Shown here piece by piece: positions 1 to 7,986 of a stretch of 64,000 nucleotides of DNA. Position 1 is the first letter of the stretch; every line of letters starts with the position of its first letter. The stretch comes from Xanthomonas hortorum (GTDB lineage: Bacteria > Pseudomonadota > Gammaproteobacteria > Xanthomonadales > Xanthomonadaceae), in assembly GCF_002940005.1 (NCBI RefSeq), contig NZ_MDEF01000012.1. One strand, 5' to 3'. The notes under the pieces are model-generated. The model ran no database searches and was not told the DNA's origin. It saw only the letters and a list, made by a program, of their open reading frames with translations. Position numbers and translations under genes: made by a program.

Positions 1-658
1 GTGGCGCATCGCCATAGCCTGCGTCCAGCGCAGCGTCGGTCAACGTGCGGTGCTGGCGGGCGATACGCAGAAAACGCTGCAACCGAAGAATCCGTTCCAA
101 GGTCTTGCTGCCGTAGCCGAACGCGTTCTGGCAGCGGCGGCGCAACGAGCGCTCGCTGATGCCCAGCGATTGGGTCAGCTCGGCAAGCCGCATCGGCCTG
201 CCGACAGCCAACTGATCGAACAGCCATGCCATCTGTTGATCTTGCGATGTTGTGTGCTGTTGGCAGAGCGCGTGCAAGGTATGCAGTGGATCGGCGCCAT
301 CTTCCAGGCGATGTTGCCAGGTGCGGCCCTGCACGCCCCATAGCGATTCCAAGGCAACGCGTTGGTCAGCGATGGCGTGCAACGGGAGCTTCAACAGGCC
401 GGCCGCTGTACCCGCAGCCAGACGCACTCCGCTCAGCACACTTCCCGACGCGGGCGATGCCATAGCGGCTGTGCGATCCGGCCCGGCAACGAAAACCGTG
501 GTGCCATCCCAGATCAGGTCGACGCTGCCATCGGGCAATATCAGTACGGGTTCCATCGAAATCGTGCTCTGGCGAAATTGCCAGCTGCACTGCAGTTGCG
601 CACGCAACGCAGGAGGCGCTGCGCTTTCGGCATAACAGGACTCAGAGGGGTCGGACAT
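1..658 (-). CDS. AraC family transcriptional regulator (3' end outside window)
   Basis: The reading frame opens with ATG at 658-656 and runs off the left edge, so about 219 N-terminal residues are visible and the C-terminus is missing. The first ~100 residues resemble the sensor region of AraC regulators with a DUF6597-like N-terminus (LPDGSVDLIWDGTTVFVAGP). The last visible ~80 residues form an AraC DNA-binding region: LTQSLGISERSLRRRCQNAF is the first helix-turn-helix, and the second begins near TLTDAALDAGYGD. This supports a DNA-binding activator or repressor. The effector and targets are unknown. It is transcribed in the same direction as the antiporter upstream of it (154 bp gap), but nothing shows that they share a transcript. 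Confidence 0.82.
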   Translation of the reverse strand, partial: MSDPSESCYAESAAPPALRAQLQCSWQFRQSTISMEPVLILPDGSVDLIWDGTTVFVAGPDRTAAMASPASGSVLSGVRLAAGTAAGLLKLPLHAIADQRVALESLWGVQGRTWQHRLEDGADPLHTLHALCQQHTTSQDQQMAWLFDQLAVGRPMRLAELTQSLGISERSLRRRCQNAFGYGSKTLERILRLQRFLRIARQHRTLTDAALDAGYGDAP

Positions 659-812
659 CACTGCGCCATGTAAAGAAGTGGATGCGGTGCTGCTCAGCGA
701 CTGCAGCGTTGAGAATGCACATTGCCAATCGCATGCATTCGACACGAAATGCCAATACGGAAGTACGCAACGCGGCGACCGGCGCCACACGCAGTCTGCC
801 AGCGCTGCAGCG

Positions 813-2075
813 TCAATGCGTTGAGTTACCCGCACCCAACCCGTTGGCATTGGCCGCGTGCCGGCCACGTTGCAACCAGGCCACCATCGGCGAGGTCATC
901 ACCGTGGTCACCAGGGTCATGCCGAATAGCAGCGTAAACAGGTCCGGCCCGATCACGCCGCTGTCCAGGCCGATCTTGATCACCACCAACTCCATCAGGC
1001 CGCGCGCGTTCATCAGCGAGCCCACGGTCAGGCTGTCGCGCCAATCGTGACCGCTCAGGCGCGCGCCCAGCGTACAGCCGACCAGCTTGCCGGTGACTGC
1101 CACGCCGACCACCAGCGCAAAGCCGGCGATGCCGGCGCCCACGAAGACGCCCGGGCTGGTGGTCTGGCCGGCGACCGCAAGCAGCACCGGCATCAGCAAG
1201 GTGATCGCCAATGGCTCGATGCGCCCAGCCAGGTGTTCCAGCAAGCGGTCTTCGCGCGGCACGCAGATGCCGAACAGGAACGCGCCGAAGATCGCATGCA
1301 GGCCGATCCATTCAGCCACTGCGGCGCAGGCCAGCAAACCGATCAACACCCACACCAGCGCAGTTGGCGCATAGCCTCCATCGCTCACACGCGGCCGCAG
1401 CAGGCGCGCGTAAGCGGGCTTCAACAGGCCGAACACCACCGCAATCAACCCCAGCGCACCGGCGGCGGTGAAGCCGACACCGCCATGCGTGTTGCCGCCG
1501 GTCAGCGTGAGCACGATCGCCAGGAAGATCCACACCGTCGCATCGTCGATCACCGCCGCGCCCAGCGCCAACCGGCCCGCAGGCGTGCGGGTCAGATTGC
1601 GGTCCTTGAGGATGCGCGCCAGCACCGGAAATGCGGTCACCGACATCGCCGCGGCGATGAACAACGCAAACGGCCAGAACGCGATGCCCTGCGGTGCGAA
1701 CCGCGCAAATAACCACGGAGCCGCGGCCAGGCCAAGCGACAACGGCAGCACGATGCCCGACAAGCCTACCAGGATCGATGCACGCACCTGCGCGGAGGTG
1801 CCTTCCGGCTCGCGCAGCTCCACTCCCACGATGAACATGAAAAGCACCACACCGATAGTGGCCAGGCCCGAGAGCGGCGGCAAACTGTTGGAAGCGAACA
1901 ACACGCCGTGCAAGTCCGGCAACCATGCGCCGAATGCGATCGGCCCCAGCAACAACCCGGCCGCCATTTCGCCGATCACCGGCGGCTGCCCGACGCGTTG
2001 CAACAGCGCGCCGCAGGCACGCGCCGCGCCCAGGATCACCGCCAACTGCACCAGCAACAACGTGGTCGGATTCAT
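813..2075 (-). CDS. Cation:proton antiporter, CPA2 family
   Basis: The protein has 420 residues and is almost entirely hydrophobic, with about 11-12 predicted membrane helices, the usual core size of CPA2 (Na+/H+ or K+/H+ exchanger) proteins. Family hallmarks are GQPPVIGEMAAGLLLGP near the N-terminus, a conserved acidic stretch (AAAVIDDATVWIFLAIV) corresponding to the ion-binding aspartate helix, and MNARGLMELVVIKIGLDSGVI near the C-terminus. It should sit in the inner membrane and exchange a monovalent cation for protons, for pH or salt homeostasis. There is no C-terminal RCK/TrkA-N domain, so it is not a full KefB/KefC. The ion specificity cannot be read from the sequence. Confidence 0.88.
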   Translation of the reverse strand: MNPTTLLLVQLAVILGAARACGALLQRVGQPPVIGEMAAGLLLGPIAFGAWLPDLHGVLFASNSLPPLSGLATIGVVLFMFIVGVELREPEGTSAQVRASILVGLSGIVLPLSLGLAAAPWLFARFAPQGIAFWPFALFIAAAMSVTAFPVLARILKDRNLTRTPAGRLALGAAVIDDATVWIFLAIVLTLTGGNTHGGVGFTAAGALGLIAVVFGLLKPAYARLLRPRVSDGGYAPTALVWVLIGLLACAAVAEWIGLHAIFGAFLFGICVPREDRLLEHLAGRIEPLAITLLMPVLLAVAGQTTSPGVFVGAGIAGFALVVGVAVTGKLVGCTLGARLSGHDWRDSLTVGSLMNARGLMELVVIKIGLDSGVIGPDLFTLLFGMTLVTTVMTSPMVAWLQRGRHAANANGLGAGNSTH

Positions 2076-2463
2076 TGCGTCAGCCTTCGTATCGGTTGAG
2101 TCGGCTCGCCCCGCAATGCGGGTGTGCTGTGCGTAAGCTCAGTCGTTCCCCCGGACCGAGCAGCTGTTGATGACATGTAGTGATACCCACAGCATCGGCC
2201 CAGTCTATGACGATAACCGCAGTGCAATGGCGTCGAGCCGACAGGAATTCTGCGTGATGCGGAGTGGTTCTTGCTGCCTACGTTAGCCGCTCGCCTACGC
2301 CGCCTTGTGGCGCTTGCAGGCCTTGATCACGCTGCGCTTTGAAGCGGCGACGTGCCTGCCGTGCAAGACATCGCCCACGTAGGGCGCATGCCGAACTCAT
2401 GCGCAGTGCTTGTCGCAACGTCCGACGAGTCGAACTTATACGCATGCAGCAGGCAGAAGAAAC
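2076..2463. other. Intergenic region without a convincing gene
   Basis: These 388 bp separate the antiporter start from the LysR stop. No frame has a family match, good codon use or a ribosome site. The plus strand carries CGTTAGCCGCTCG near 2282-2294, the same core found in the palindrome after aceA. On the minus strand, around 2296-2340, lies a short basic stretch (KRSVIKACKRHKAA then stop) without a start or RBS, possibly the degenerate tail of a lost gene. The antiporter promoter should lie at the left end of this interval. Confidence 0.5.
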
Positions 2464-3420
2464 TCACCGTTCCGAATCGCCACTTTCGTCATACCCGCGC
2501 GGGGTAAACAGATCCGGCTGGATCAGCTCGATAAACGCGCGTGCCTGCGGCGAGAGATATTTGCCTTTGCGCACCACCACGCCATAGCTGCGCGTGGGGA
2601 AGTAATCCTTCAGCGAGCGCGTGGCGAGTTTGTCGCGGTCGGCGTCAGTGACGCAGATTGCAGTGACGATGGAAATGCCCATGCCCATCGCCACGTATTG
2701 CTTGATCACCTCCCAACCACCCACTTCCAAGGCCACGGTGTAGGGCACGCGTGCCTGTTGGAAGATCAGATCGACCAATCGATAGGTCACCTGCCGGCGC
2801 GGCGGCAGGATCAGCGGATACGGCGACAGATCCTGCAACGTCACAGTGGGCTTGCTGGCCAGCGGGTGATCGGGCGGGGTGATCAACAACTGTTCGAAAC
2901 GATACACCGGCGCGTAGTTGAGGTCGGCCGGCACGTCCAGCATCGAGCCGACGGCCAGGTCCACCGCATCCTCGCGCAGCAGGTCGGTGCCGTCGGCGCT
3001 GATGGCGTTGTGCAGGGTCAGCCGCACGTCCGGATGGCGCGCGCGGAAGTTCGCCACGATGCGCGGCAGCAGATACAGGATGGTGGAACTGTTGGCGGCG
3101 ATATTGAGCTCGCCCGCATCCAGCCCGCGCACCTTCTCGCGAAAGCTCGCCTCCAGGCCGTCCAGGCTTTCCACCAGCGGCAGTGCCATGTCGTAGAGCA
3201 GCTGGCCCTCGCGGCTGGGTGTCATCCGTCGCCCGGAGCGCTCGAACAAGGCCACGCCCAGGTCGCGTTCCAGCGCCTGTAATTGCAGTGTCACCGCCGG
3301 CTGGCTGACATAAAGCGCCTCAGCCGCCCGTGAGACCGAGCCTAATCTAACCGTCTGGCAGAACGCACGCAGCGGCTTGAGCCGGTCGGATTTGTAGGAA
3401 AATCGAGGGGTTGGCGCCAT
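2464..3420 (-). CDS. LysR family regulator, divergent from aceB
   Basis: The protein has 318 residues, normal for the LysR family. The N-terminal winged helix-turn-helix is clear (FCQTVRLGSVSRAAEALYVSQP, continuing into AVTLQLQALERDLGVALFER), followed by a periplasmic-binding-like effector domain from about residue 100. The effector domain has the CysB/Cbl flavour (LPPRRQVTYRLVDLIFQQA; GMGISIVTAI). It is transcribed away from aceB with 117 bp between the start codons, the usual arrangement for a LysR protein controlling the divergent gene. A perfect palindrome in that gap fits the T-N11-A rule. I infer control of the glyoxylate shunt; sulfur-related control by a CysB-like protein is the alternative. 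Confidence 0.88.
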   Translation of the reverse strand: MAPTPRFSYKSDRLKPLRAFCQTVRLGSVSRAAEALYVSQPAVTLQLQALERDLGVALFERSGRRMTPSREGQLLYDMALPLVESLDGLEASFREKVRGLDAGELNIAANSSTILYLLPRIVANFRARHPDVRLTLHNAISADGTDLLREDAVDLAVGSMLDVPADLNYAPVYRFEQLLITPPDHPLASKPTVTLQDLSPYPLILPPRRQVTYRLVDLIFQQARVPYTVALEVGGWEVIKQYVAMGMGISIVTAICVTDADRDKLATRSLKDYFPTRSYGVVVRKGKYLSPQARAFIELIQPDLFTPRGYDESGDSER

Positions 3421-3443
3421 TTGGATGGGTACGACAATCCACT

Positions 3444-3458
3444 ATAAGCTCAGCTTAT
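3444..3458. promoter_or_regulatory. Palindromic LysR-type operator candidate between lysR and aceB
   Basis: ATAAGCT-C-AGCTTAT is a perfect 15-bp palindrome with a one-base centre. It contains T-N11-A (T3445, A3457), the LysR box signature, and sits in the 117-bp divergent gap, 23 bp from the lysR start and 80 bp from the aceB start. The surrounding DNA is AT-rich, unlike its neighbours, as expected of a shared promoter. Confidence 0.6.
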
Positions 3459-3537
3459 TTACAGCATTGATAAAACTGCTTTGTCAAATAGTTGCCAGCG
3501 GCGCACGGTGCAGGTCCGGATGCAAAGGACTTACGCC

Positions 3538-5163
3538 ATGTCTGCCACCGCTTTCGCTCCACGCTCTACCGAACGCGCCACTCCCGGTCTGTCGCTGACC
3601 ACGCAGGTGGCCGGCCAGGCAGAACTCCTGCCAGCTGCCGCGTTGGCGTTGCTGGTGTCGCTGCACCGCGCGATCGAACCCGGCCGCCAGCAGCGCCTGG
3701 CCCAGCGGCGGGTGCGCCAGGCCGAGTTCGATGCCGGCCAGTTACCGGACTTCCGCCCCGACACCCGCGCCATCCGCGCCATCCGCGCCGGCGACTGGCG
3801 CGTGGCCGCGCTGCCGGCGGCGCTGCAGGACCGCCGCGTCGAGATCACTGGCCCTACCGATCCGAAGATGGTCATCAACGCGCTGAATTCCGGCGCCAAG
3901 GTGTTCATGGCCGACTTCGAAGATTCCACCGCGCCAACCTGGCGCAACCTGCTGGCCGGGCAGCGCACGTTGGCCGCCGCGGTCCGCGGCGATCTCAGCT
4001 TCGATGCGCCCAACGGCAAGCACTACGCGCTGCGCCCGGAAGCCGAGCGCGCGGTGTTGATCGTGCGCCCGCGCGGCTGGCATCTGGACGAGAAACACGT
4101 GCTCATCGATGGTCAGCCGCTGGCCGGCGGCCTGTTCGATGCCGCCCTGTTCGCCTACCACAACGGCCGCGCGCTGCTGGCCAAGGACCGCGGCCCGTAT
4201 CTGTATCTGCCCAAGCTGCAGAGCATGGAAGAAGCCGCGCTGTGGGAGACCGCGCTGGCGCATATCGAAGCGATGCTCGGCCTGCCGCATGGGCAGATCA
4301 AGGTGACCGTGCTGATCGAAACGCTGCCGGCGGTGTTCGAGATGGACGAGATCCTGCACGCGCTGCGCGATCGCATCGTCGGGCTCAATTGCGGGCGCTG
4401 GGATTACATCTTTTCGTATCTGAAAACCTTCCGCGCGCATCGCGACCGCGTACTGCCCGAGCGTGGTCAGGTCACCATGACCCAGCCGTTCCTGAAGGCG
4501 TATTCGGAGCTGTTGATCAAGACCTGCCATCGCCGTGGCGCTCATGCGATGGGCGGCATGGCCGCGCAGATTCCGATCAATCACGACGAAGCCGCCAACG
4601 AGCAGGCGATGGCGCGCGTGCGTGCCGACAAGCTGCGAGAAGTCACCGCCGGGCACGATGGCACCTGGGTGGCGCATCCGGCCTTGATCCCGGTGGCGAT
4701 GAAGCTGTTCGACGAGCACATGCCCACCGCGCATCAGCATCACGTCTTGCGCAACGATGTGCAGGTGACGCGCGACATGTTGATCGCCCCTTCGCCGGGC
4801 AACGTCACCCGCGCAGGGTTCGAAGGCAATGTGGAAGTGTGCGTGCGCTACCTGGCCGCCTGGCTGGACGGCAATGGCTGCGTGCCGATCCACAACCTGA
4901 TGGAAGACGCCGCCACTGCAGAAATCAGCCGTGCGCAACTATGGCAGTGGCTGCATCACGGCCAGCATCTGGACGACGGCACTGCCATCGATCAGCAGTT
5001 ATTGCAGACCGCGTTGCGTGCGCTGCCGGCACGCCTGGGAGCGACCAACGCACTGCCTGGCGCTGCGCGCATCGACGATGCCATTGCCTTGCTGGAAACA
5101 CTCAGCCGCGCCGATGAACTGGCCGACTTCCTCACCGTGCCGGCCTACCGATTGATCGATTGA
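3538..5163 (+). CDS. aceB: Malate synthase A
   Basis: The enzyme condenses glyoxylate with acetyl-CoA to malate, the second step of the glyoxylate shunt, in the cytoplasm. At 541 residues it matches the malate synthase A size. The family signature GLNCGRWDYIFSYLKTF starts near residue 282, and MEDAATAEISR near the C-terminus holds the presumed catalytic aspartate. I chose the ATG at 3538 because AAAGGA lies 8 bases upstream; the frame stays open to a TTG at 3481 but has no ribosome site there. aceA follows 192 bp downstream on the same strand, so the two shunt enzymes are probably co-regulated, perhaps through the divergent LysR protein. Confidence 0.96.
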   Translation: MSATAFAPRSTERATPGLSLTTQVAGQAELLPAAALALLVSLHRAIEPGRQQRLAQRRVRQAEFDAGQLPDFRPDTRAIRAIRAGDWRVAALPAALQDRRVEITGPTDPKMVINALNSGAKVFMADFEDSTAPTWRNLLAGQRTLAAAVRGDLSFDAPNGKHYALRPEAERAVLIVRPRGWHLDEKHVLIDGQPLAGGLFDAALFAYHNGRALLAKDRGPYLYLPKLQSMEEAALWETALAHIEAMLGLPHGQIKVTVLIETLPAVFEMDEILHALRDRIVGLNCGRWDYIFSYLKTFRAHRDRVLPERGQVTMTQPFLKAYSELLIKTCHRRGAHAMGGMAAQIPINHDEAANEQAMARVRADKLREVTAGHDGTWVAHPALIPVAMKLFDEHMPTAHQHHVLRNDVQVTRDMLIAPSPGNVTRAGFEGNVEVCVRYLAAWLDGNGCVPIHNLMEDAATAEISRAQLWQWLHHGQHLDDGTAIDQQLLQTALRALPARLGATNALPGAARIDDAIALLETLSRADELADFLTVPAYRLID

Positions 5164-5355
5164 TCTATCCACTGCAGCGATAGGCCACAGCACGCGTGCT
5201 GTCGCTGCAACCCATCAACGCAACGCACTACGTCAACACCGCACACCGCCCGATTGCGCCCACGCGCAACGACGGCCATGCCATGTCCCGCGCGCAGCAC
5301 ACCGCGCCATTCCTTCCTCGTTGCATCCGCCGTATCCCTGTCAGGAGAACGCACC

Positions 5356-6651
5356 ATGAGCAACACACTGCAGACCGCCGAAAAGATCCAGCAGGACTGG
5401 GCTAGCAACCCGCGCTGGACCGGCATCACCCGCAACTACACCGCGGCCGATGTGGTGCGCTTGCGTGGCACCGTGCATGTCGAGCATTCGCTGGCACGGT
5501 TGGGCGCGGACAAGTTGTGGGCCTCGCTGCACACCACGCCGTTCGTCAATGCGCTGGGCGCGTTGACCGGCAATCAGGCGATGCAGCAGGTCAAGGCCGG
5601 TTTGAAGGCGATTTACCTGTCAGGTTGGCAGGTCGCCGCCGATGCGAATCTGGCTGGGCAGATGTACCCGGACCAATCGCTGTATCCGGCCGATTCGGTG
5701 CCGGCGGTGGTCAAGCGCATCAACAACACCTTGCTGCGTGCCGATCAATTGCACCACGCCGAAGGCAACGACGATATCGACTTCCTGCAGCCCATCGTGG
5801 CCGATGCCGAAGCCGGCTTCGGCGGCGTGCTCAACGCCTTCGAGCTGATGAAGGCGATGATCGAAGCCGGCGCGGCCGGTGTGCATTTCGAAGATCAACT
5901 GGCCTCGGTGAAAAAGTGCGGCCACATGGGCGGCAAGGTGCTGGTGCCTACGCGTGAGGCGATCGAAAAGTTGAATGCCGCGCGTCTGGCGGCCGATGTG
6001 CTGGGCGTACCGACGCTGTTGATCGCACGCACCGATGCCGAAGCGGCCGATCTGATCACCAGCGATGTGGATGCCAACGATCAGCCGTTCACCACCGGGC
6101 AGCGCACGGTCGAAGGCTTCTTCAAGACCCGCAACGGACTGGATCAGGCGATCAGCCGTGGGCTGGCCTATGCACCGTATGCGGATCTGATCTGGTGCGA
6201 AACCGGCAAGCCGGATCTGGAATTCGCGCGCGCCTTCGCCCAAGCCATCCATGCCAAGTTCCCCGGCAAATTGCTGGCCTATAACTGCTCGCCGAGCTTC
6301 AACTGGAAGAAGCACCTGGACGACGCCACCATCGCCAGATTCCAGACCGAACTGGCGAGCTACGGCTATAAATTCCAGTTCATCACCCTGGCCGGCTTCC
6401 ACGCCTTGAACTACGGCATGTTCAACCTGGCCTATGGTTACGCGCGCCGCCAGATGAGCGCCTTCGTCGAGCTGCAGCAGGCCGAATTCGCAGCGGCGGA
6501 CATGGGCTTTACCGCAGTCAAGCATCAGCGCGAGGTGGGCACCGGGTACTTCGACGCGGTGACGCAGGCGATTCAGCAGGGGCAGTCGTCCACCACCGCG
6601 TTGTGTGGGTCGACCGAGGAAGAGCAGTTTCACAGTGAAAAAGCGGCTTAG
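5356..6651 (+). CDS. aceA: Isocitrate lyase
   Basis: It cleaves isocitrate to glyoxylate and succinate, opening the glyoxylate shunt used on acetate, fatty acids or leucine-derived acetyl-CoA. The protein has 431 residues, typical of the short bacterial form. The catalytic motif KKCGHMGGKV is intact with the active-site cysteine near residue 188, and TLLIARTDAEAADL and LAYNCSPSFNWKKHLD are conserved family blocks. AGGAG at 5343-5347 with 8-base spacing fixes the ATG at 5356; the frame is open upstream to 5254 but without support. An inverted repeat and a strong terminator follow, so the aceBA unit ends here. Confidence 0.97.
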   Translation: MSNTLQTAEKIQQDWASNPRWTGITRNYTAADVVRLRGTVHVEHSLARLGADKLWASLHTTPFVNALGALTGNQAMQQVKAGLKAIYLSGWQVAADANLAGQMYPDQSLYPADSVPAVVKRINNTLLRADQLHHAEGNDDIDFLQPIVADAEAGFGGVLNAFELMKAMIEAGAAGVHFEDQLASVKKCGHMGGKVLVPTREAIEKLNAARLAADVLGVPTLLIARTDAEAADLITSDVDANDQPFTTGQRTVEGFFKTRNGLDQAISRGLAYAPYADLIWCETGKPDLEFARAFAQAIHAKFPGKLLAYNCSPSFNWKKHLDDATIARFQTELASYGYKFQFITLAGFHALNYGMFNLAYGYARRQMSAFVELQQAEFAAADMGFTAVKHQREVGTGYFDAVTQAIQQGQSSTTALCGSTEEEQFHSEKAA

Positions 6652-6715
6652 AACGACTAACAAAACGTGGCGAGCGCCTGCCTGGCGGCCGCGCAATAGT
6701 TTTTGTTAGCCGCTC
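6651..6715. repeat. Imperfect inverted repeat after aceA
   Basis: CTAACAAAA (6657-6665) pairs with TTTTGTTAG (6701-6709). The flanks continue the pairing imperfectly (GAACGA against CCGCTC), giving about 13 matches in 15 around a GC-rich loop. The GAGCGGCTAAC core recurs partly in other gaps of this window (near 2282 and 25101). It may be a REP-like Xanthomonas repeat or part of the aceA 3' end. Confidence 0.5.
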
Positions 6716-6756
6716 TTAGCCTGCAGCAAGCCGCCAGGTGCAGCTCGGGAGGGAGA

Positions 6757-6784
6757 GGACTCGGGAAACCGGGCCCTTTTTTTT
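6757..6784 (+). terminator. Intrinsic terminator of the aceBA unit
   Basis: GGACTCGG (6757-6764) and CCGGGCCC (6769-6776) form an 8-bp stem with one mismatch and one G-T pair around a GAAA tetraloop. Eight consecutive T residues follow (6777-6784). This is a standard rho-independent terminator. Confidence 0.85.
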
Positions 6785-6906
6785 CACCTCATACCCGTCA
6801 TTCCGTCTCTTCATCTGTGAGAAATAGTGTGACCTGGTGCTGAACAAAGGGGTCCTGTAGAATTTGTCCATGGGCTAACGTTGTAGGCCGGCCTAAGGGA
6901 ATCTGG

Positions 6907-7983
6907 ATGACTTGCCACAACACCGCAGGCGCGGTCGAACCGACTGGAGGCGTTGCCAAAACGTTGTCCGACGGGCTGCATGCGCTGATGACTGCCGAAG
7001 AGCTGGCGTTTTTCGCCCGCTTCGGCCGTGCGCGCGAGTTGGCGGCGGGCCAGGCGTTGTTCGAGCGTGGTGCCGTGGGCACGCAGATGTTCATCGTTGT
7101 CAGCGGCCAGATCGATCTGGATTTTGGCGAGGACCTGATGCTCAAGTATCTGGGCCCGGGCGAATTTTTCGGCGAACTTGGCTTGCTGATCGGCGACCAC
7201 GCACGCAGTGCCGGCGCCAGTGCCTCCACCGACAGCCGTTTGATCGAACTGGCCCACGACGATTTTCAGCGCCTGGTCGATCACGACCCGTCGATGGTGG
7301 CGCATTTTCTGCGCCGCTCCATCGTGCGTGTGGTCAACAACGAGCAGTTGCTGATCCGTCAGCTGCGCCGTCGCAACCACGATCTGGAAGCGGCGCTGGA
7401 CAATCTCTATGTCACCTCGCACAAACTCAACCACACCGAAGAGTTGAGTCGCACCGACGAGCTCACCGGCCTGCACAACCGCCGCGGTCTGGCGCTGCAT
7501 CTGCAGGAATGTCGGCGTTCCGGCGCGGTGCCCGGTGTGGGCCTGATCCTGATCGATTGCGACCGTTTCAAGCGCATCAATGACGAATTCGGTCATCTGG
7601 CCGGCGACCGTGTGCTGCAGAACGTTGCCCATGCACTGCGCTCGGTGATCGCCGATGGCGATCTGGCCTGCCGGCTGGGCGGCGACGAATTCTGCGTGCT
7701 GGTCGCGCAAGGCACGCGGGAACTGATGCACCACATCGGCGAATGCATCGTGCGCGCGGTGGAAGCACGCCTGGGCAACACCCAGAGCGAGCAAGGCTGC
7801 TCGGTCAGTCTCGGCCTGTGCATGATCGATGCGGATGCGGCATGGAACGACTGGTACACGCTGGCCGATAGCGCGTTGTACCAGGCCAAGCGGCAGGGCG
7901 GTAACGTGTTGTGCATGCACGAAGCACCTGCGCCGGGTAGTACGCTGGTATCGGGCAACACGCTCGCCTCTGGCAATCACTGA
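6907..7983 (+). CDS. cNMP-binding GGDEF diguanylate cyclase (XC_0249-type)
   Basis: This 358-residue cytoplasmic protein has a cyclic-nucleotide-binding domain (about 30-140; phosphate-binding cassette FFGELGLLIGDHARSAGASA) and a GGDEF domain (about 180-350; SRTDELTGLHNRRG, intact GGDEF at 258-262). It should make c-di-GMP under control of a bound cyclic mononucleotide. From published work on X. campestris pv. campestris, the XC_0249 protein with this architecture is stimulated by cGMP, which the linked XC_0250 makes. Here the cyclase gene begins 3 bp downstream. The four residues where an RxxD inhibitory site would lie read ADGD, so product inhibition at that site is not expected. AAGGGA lies 6 bases before the ATG. 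Confidence 0.93.
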   Translation: MTCHNTAGAVEPTGGVAKTLSDGLHALMTAEELAFFARFGRARELAAGQALFERGAVGTQMFIVVSGQIDLDFGEDLMLKYLGPGEFFGELGLLIGDHARSAGASASTDSRLIELAHDDFQRLVDHDPSMVAHFLRRSIVRVVNNEQLLIRQLRRRNHDLEAALDNLYVTSHKLNHTEELSRTDELTGLHNRRGLALHLQECRRSGAVPGVGLILIDCDRFKRINDEFGHLAGDRVLQNVAHALRSVIADGDLACRLGGDEFCVLVAQGTRELMHHIGECIVRAVEARLGNTQSEQGCSVSLGLCMIDADAAWNDWYTLADSALYQAKRQGGNVLCMHEAPAPGSTLVSGNTLASGNH

Positions 7984-7986
7984 GCA

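Noticed and set aside
2296..2340. Basic peptide tail on the minus strand (KRSVIKACKRHKAA)
   Set aside because: There is no start codon or ribosome site in a proper position and no similarity that can be defended.
3742..4938. Long minus-strand frame opposite malate synthase
   Set aside because: Antisense shadow of aceB with H/R/Q-rich composition and no family.
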